Source: CAZKHG01 sp964552655
Lineage (GTDB): Bacteria; Bacteroidota; Bacteroidia; Bacteroidales; Tenuifilaceae
Length of the DNA: 64,000 bases
NCBI GenBank assembly: GCA_964552655.1
Contig: CAZKHG010000008.1
Span: forward strand, 1-64,000
Direction: 5' to 3'
In this document: positions 61,900 to 64,000 of the stretch, in pieces
Layout: each line of letters opens with the position of its first letter
Position numbering within the stretch: position 1 is the first letter of the stretch
Position numbers and translations under genes: made by a program
The notes under the pieces: model-generated
What the model was told of the DNA's origin: nothing
What the model saw: the letters and a program-made list of their open reading frames with translations, nothing else
Database searches by the model: none

Positions 61900-62142
61900 T
61901 TAATCTTCTAACAGGTTATTAATTCGCAAATCGTTGATAAAATCAACGAGGTATCTTTCTGCTGTCTCTTTATCGGTATCATATTTATCAATTAATAGGG
62001 AGGTGATTTGATCAGTCCCTTTTCCCTCCCTGATCAGAAAAAGAATCTCTTTTCCTGTGTTATTCAACGTAAAAGAATCTCCGGTAGATGGGTCGAACAC
62101 AAACCCATTTTCGCTTACAGCAACATTACTTTTGATAATCAT
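61900..62142 (-). CDS. PqqD-like peptide-binding (RRE-type) protein
   Basis: This 80-residue protein is a stand-alone PqqD-like winged-helix domain: VFDPSTGDSFTLNNTGKEIL, LIREGKGTDQITSLLIDKYD, and RYLVDFINDLRINNLLED. These domains bind leader peptides of ribosomally made peptides (RiPPs), or serve as HPr-rel-A-type partners. PQQ itself is not suggested, as no other pqq genes occur. It lies 34 bases downstream of a 43-residue candidate peptide gene. Confidence 0.85.
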   Translation of the reverse strand: MIIKSNVAVSENGFVFDPSTGDSFTLNNTGKEILFLIREGKGTDQITSLLIDKYDTDKETAERYLVDFINDLRINNLLED

Positions 62143-62176
62143 AACAATGTATTATATGTTAAAAATTAGAGTTGAT

Positions 62177-62308
62177 TTATAAGGCAAAAACCGTTAATAG
62201 GGCTAGCATCAGGATAGTAATTGCTATCAAGGTGTTTTCTTTGGATTTAGAACTTTCATTATTGATATTTCTTGCAATCGCTTTCATGGCTTTATGTTTT
62301 TTAATCAT
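62177..62308 (-). CDS. Small membrane peptide, candidate precursor or partner
   Basis: This 43-residue reading frame begins MIKKHKAMKAIARNINNESS, is basic and polar to about residue 26, and ends in a hydrophobic stretch of 17 residues (LIAITILMLALLTVFAL) that could span the membrane. It stands just upstream of the PqqD-like gene and in the same direction. The opposite-strand frame over the same bases has no ATG and is discounted. A peptide with a polar leader and a hydrophobic core is compatible with a RiPP precursor, but a small structural membrane protein is as plausible. A weak -7-like TATGGTTG is about 33 bases upstream. Confidence 0.5.
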   Translation of the reverse strand: MIKKHKAMKAIARNINNESSKSKENTLIAITILMLALLTVFAL

Positions 62309-62450
62309 TTTTATTTGTTGTTTTGCATATTATACAACCATACTTATAAACACCCTACTTTTTGAATTTAATTTGTAATAAAAGGACACATGACAATAAC
62401 CCCAAATAAAATTTTAATTTTACGGGAGTTTTAACTCCTGATGATTTAAC

Positions 62451-64000
62451 ATGAGAAGTAAGATTTTGATAATTCTAATTATAGGTCTGTTGATTTATAT
62501 TAATGCTGATGCTCAGCAACCAGGTATTTCCCCTCAACGCAAGGTGGCCGATTCTTTGCTTGCCATACAGAACTATTCATCGGCGCTGCCTAAATTTGAA
62601 GAGCTGCTGATAAAATACCCAAAAGATTCATACTACAATTATGCCCTGGGGGTTTGCTACCTTTATTCTACCAGGAATATTGAAAAGGCCATCAGTTTAC
62701 TCAAAAAAGCATCCTTAGGGGATGTGCCGAACCTGGTGTATTTTTATATAGCCGAGGGGTACCGCCTTTCATATCGTTTCATTGATGCCATTGATTATTA
62801 CCGTCGATTCACCATCAATGGTGGATCAGATAAAATAAAAACCCAGGAAGTTGAGCAGCTGGTTAACGTTTGTGAGAACGGAAGCTTTCTTTTGAAATAC
62901 GTTTATAGCCCACCGGTGATTGACAAGAAAATGGTTGCCCGGAACGAATTTTACAAGTACTTTTTGTTACAGAATATAAACGGACGTCTTTTGCCAAAAC
63001 CCGGCGATCTGAAAACAAGCGCTGATAAGAAAATGGGTGAGAAATCAGTAATTTTCTACCCGAATAACCTTGCCCCTGGCGATTATATTTATTTTTCGGG
63101 GTATGGGAACACCAGTCAGTACGGGAAAGATATATTCAGAATAAAGTATCTGGAAGATGGTTATTGGTCAAAACCCGAGAACCTTGGCGATGCCATAAAC
63201 TCTTTATTTGATGAGGATTACCCTTTTATGAGCACTGATGGGTATCTCTATTTTGCTTCAAAAGGCCATTATAGTATGGGTGGCTATGATATTTACAGGA
63301 GTTCTTACGACGCTCAATCCAAAAAATGGAGCAACCCTGAAAATATCGGTTTTCCTTTCAACTCAACATTTGATGATATTTTGTATATCCCCAGGATAAA
63401 TGATAGCCTGGCTTGTTTTGCCACTAATCGCAATACTGCTGCCGATAGTTTGGATATTGTTTTGGTGAAAATGGAAAAGAATCCGATCCGCCGATCATAT
63501 TCATCTGTTGATGAAGTATTGAAAATTGTTAAGTTAAACCCGGGTAAACAAATAGAACAGCAAAGCATTCAGGTTGTTGAAAGTAAAAAGTCGTCAACCG
63601 GGGAGATAGACAATACCAAAAACAAGCTGGCTGCTATAACCAAAAACCCTTCATTTAGCACCATTGAGAATGATCCTGAATACATGAGAACTATTGCCAA
63701 AGGGTTTAGTGAACAATCAAAGGCAGATTCCCTAAGAACTAAGTTGGAAAAGTTACGATCAGGATTTGACAATATAACTACCGCCGAAGCACGAAAAAAA
63801 CTGGAAGCCGAAGTGGTAAAAGTTGAGGATGCCCTGTTAATGGCCCAAAACCTGGCAGACAATATGTTTGCACGGGCAAGCCAGATTGAGCAGGAGTACC
63901 TTACAGGTAAAAGGAAACAGGAGGGGCCTGAGGTTTCAACTTTCGCAACCGATAAACCCGAATATTTATATCAGGCTCAATTTGCATCAACCGTATTTAG
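62451..64000 (+). CDS. TPR and PD40 (WD40-like) exported protein, partial
   Basis: The gene begins at 62451 and runs off the end of the window, so only the first 516 codons are present. After a signal peptide (MRSKILIILIIGLLIYINAD, then AQQ) there are TPR-like helices (about 30-160) and a PD40-type beta-propeller region (about 180-345) with units such as GDYIYFSGYGNTSQYGKDIF and STDGYLYFASKGHYSMGGYD. A coiled-coil-like part follows (KADSLRTKLEKLRSGFDN). It resembles PorE-type or PD40 proteins of Bacteroidota, which often carry OmpA or SPOR domains further on; the end is not visible. It is divergent from the peptide/PqqD operon. Confidence 0.75.
   Translation, partial: MRSKILIILIIGLLIYINADAQQPGISPQRKVADSLLAIQNYSSALPKFEELLIKYPKDSYYNYALGVCYLYSTRNIEKAISLLKKASLGDVPNLVYFYIAEGYRLSYRFIDAIDYYRRFTINGGSDKIKTQEVEQLVNVCENGSFLLKYVYSPPVIDKKMVARNEFYKYFLLQNINGRLLPKPGDLKTSADKKMGEKSVIFYPNNLAPGDYIYFSGYGNTSQYGKDIFRIKYLEDGYWSKPENLGDAINSLFDEDYPFMSTDGYLYFASKGHYSMGGYDIYRSSYDAQSKKWSNPENIGFPFNSTFDDILYIPRINDSLACFATNRNTAADSLDIVLVKMEKNPIRRSYSSVDEVLKIVKLNPGKQIEQQSIQVVESKKSSTGEIDNTKNKLAAITKNPSFSTIENDPEYMRTIAKGFSEQSKADSLRTKLEKLRSGFDNITTAEARKKLEAEVVKVEDALLMAQNLADNMFARASQIEQEYLTGKRKQEGPEVSTFATDKPEYLYQAQFASTVF

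Noticed and set aside
61900..62142. PqqD as evidence for PQQ biosynthesis
   Set aside because: Stand-alone PqqD-like domains serve many peptide pathways and no pqqA, pqqB, pqqC or pqqE gene is in the window.
62172..62378. Plus-strand hydrophobic 68-residue ORF opposite the small peptide
   Set aside because: It lacks an ATG start and simply reads the complement of the minus-strand peptide and its upstream region; the minus frame fits the operon direction.
1..64000. CRISPR arrays, tRNA or rRNA genes, transposases, phage genes
   Set aside because: No regularly spaced repeats, cloverleaf-like intergenic segments or recombinase/transposase motifs were found.

Overview
The window is a moderately AT-rich stretch of a Bacteroidota chromosome, probably Bacteroidales or Marinilabiliales-like. 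The evidence is the gene order pdxJ / CBS / nadK / beta-barrel / PorG-like / uppS / bamA / skp / skp / murI (the arrangement around porG in Porphyromonas gingivalis), SiaB- and SiaC-type proteins, DUF5777, PD40 and TPR families, many short signal peptides ending in AQ or SQ, and promoters of the Bacteroidota type (TTG or TTTG, 19-20 bases, TAnnTTTG). I saw no rRNA, tRNA, CRISPR array, transposase or phage gene. Apart from the 62.1-62.45 kb stretch, which holds a small gene, no gap between genes exceeds 300 bases.

0-20 kb is core genome: a secreted YD-repeat-like protein, SiaB, manA, udk, a PolB-type exonuclease, an alpha/beta hydrolase, pdxJ, CBS protein, nadK, then the envelope block (beta-barrel, PorG-like protein, uppS, bamA, two Skp/OmpH chaperones, murI), a TGS-containing nucleoside kinase, a SPOR-type protein with a duplicated domain, and a calcium-repeat outer-membrane protein.

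20-36.5 kb is a co-directional accessory island and one of the two most interesting regions. It has six PQQ-type beta-propellers (four exported or probably exported, two membrane-anchored), an NHL-type propeller with a vicinal Cys pair, a four-helix membrane protein and a 66-residue protein that share a Cys motif, a twin-arginine multi-[4Fe-4S] ferredoxin, a NapH/NosR-like membrane Fe-S protein, a giant NuoE-NuoF-ferredoxin fusion, and a [2Fe-2S]-GltD-like flavoprotein. It reads like an envelope redox chain fed by NAD(P)H, but it lacks any catalytic subunit I can recognise. A GT4 glycosyltransferase and an ABC ATPase plus 1098-residue permease follow; they look like planctomycete families.

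42-55.4 kb: a secreted caspase-fold protease with a near-perfect promoter; an RluA pseudouridine synthase and YwbE; a leftward operon of c-type cytochrome proteins, DUF5777 barrel, YceI and an OB-fold protein; recA and bcp; a divergent SiaC lacking the usual phospho-Thr; a split transketolase with an MgsA-like gene (catalytic Asp replaced by Tyr) between its halves; and an ECF sigma / anti-sigma-like / lipoprotein sensor trio.

55.4-62.3 kb is a leftward operon and the second interesting region: 43-residue membrane peptide, PqqD-like protein, ATP-grasp ligase, PLP-dependent decarboxylase, a urea-transporter/M23-peptidase fusion, a TPR beta-barrel and a TPR protein. This looks like a small-peptide or amino-acid-derived metabolite pathway with its own export or envelope components. 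The window ends inside a TPR-PD40 protein.
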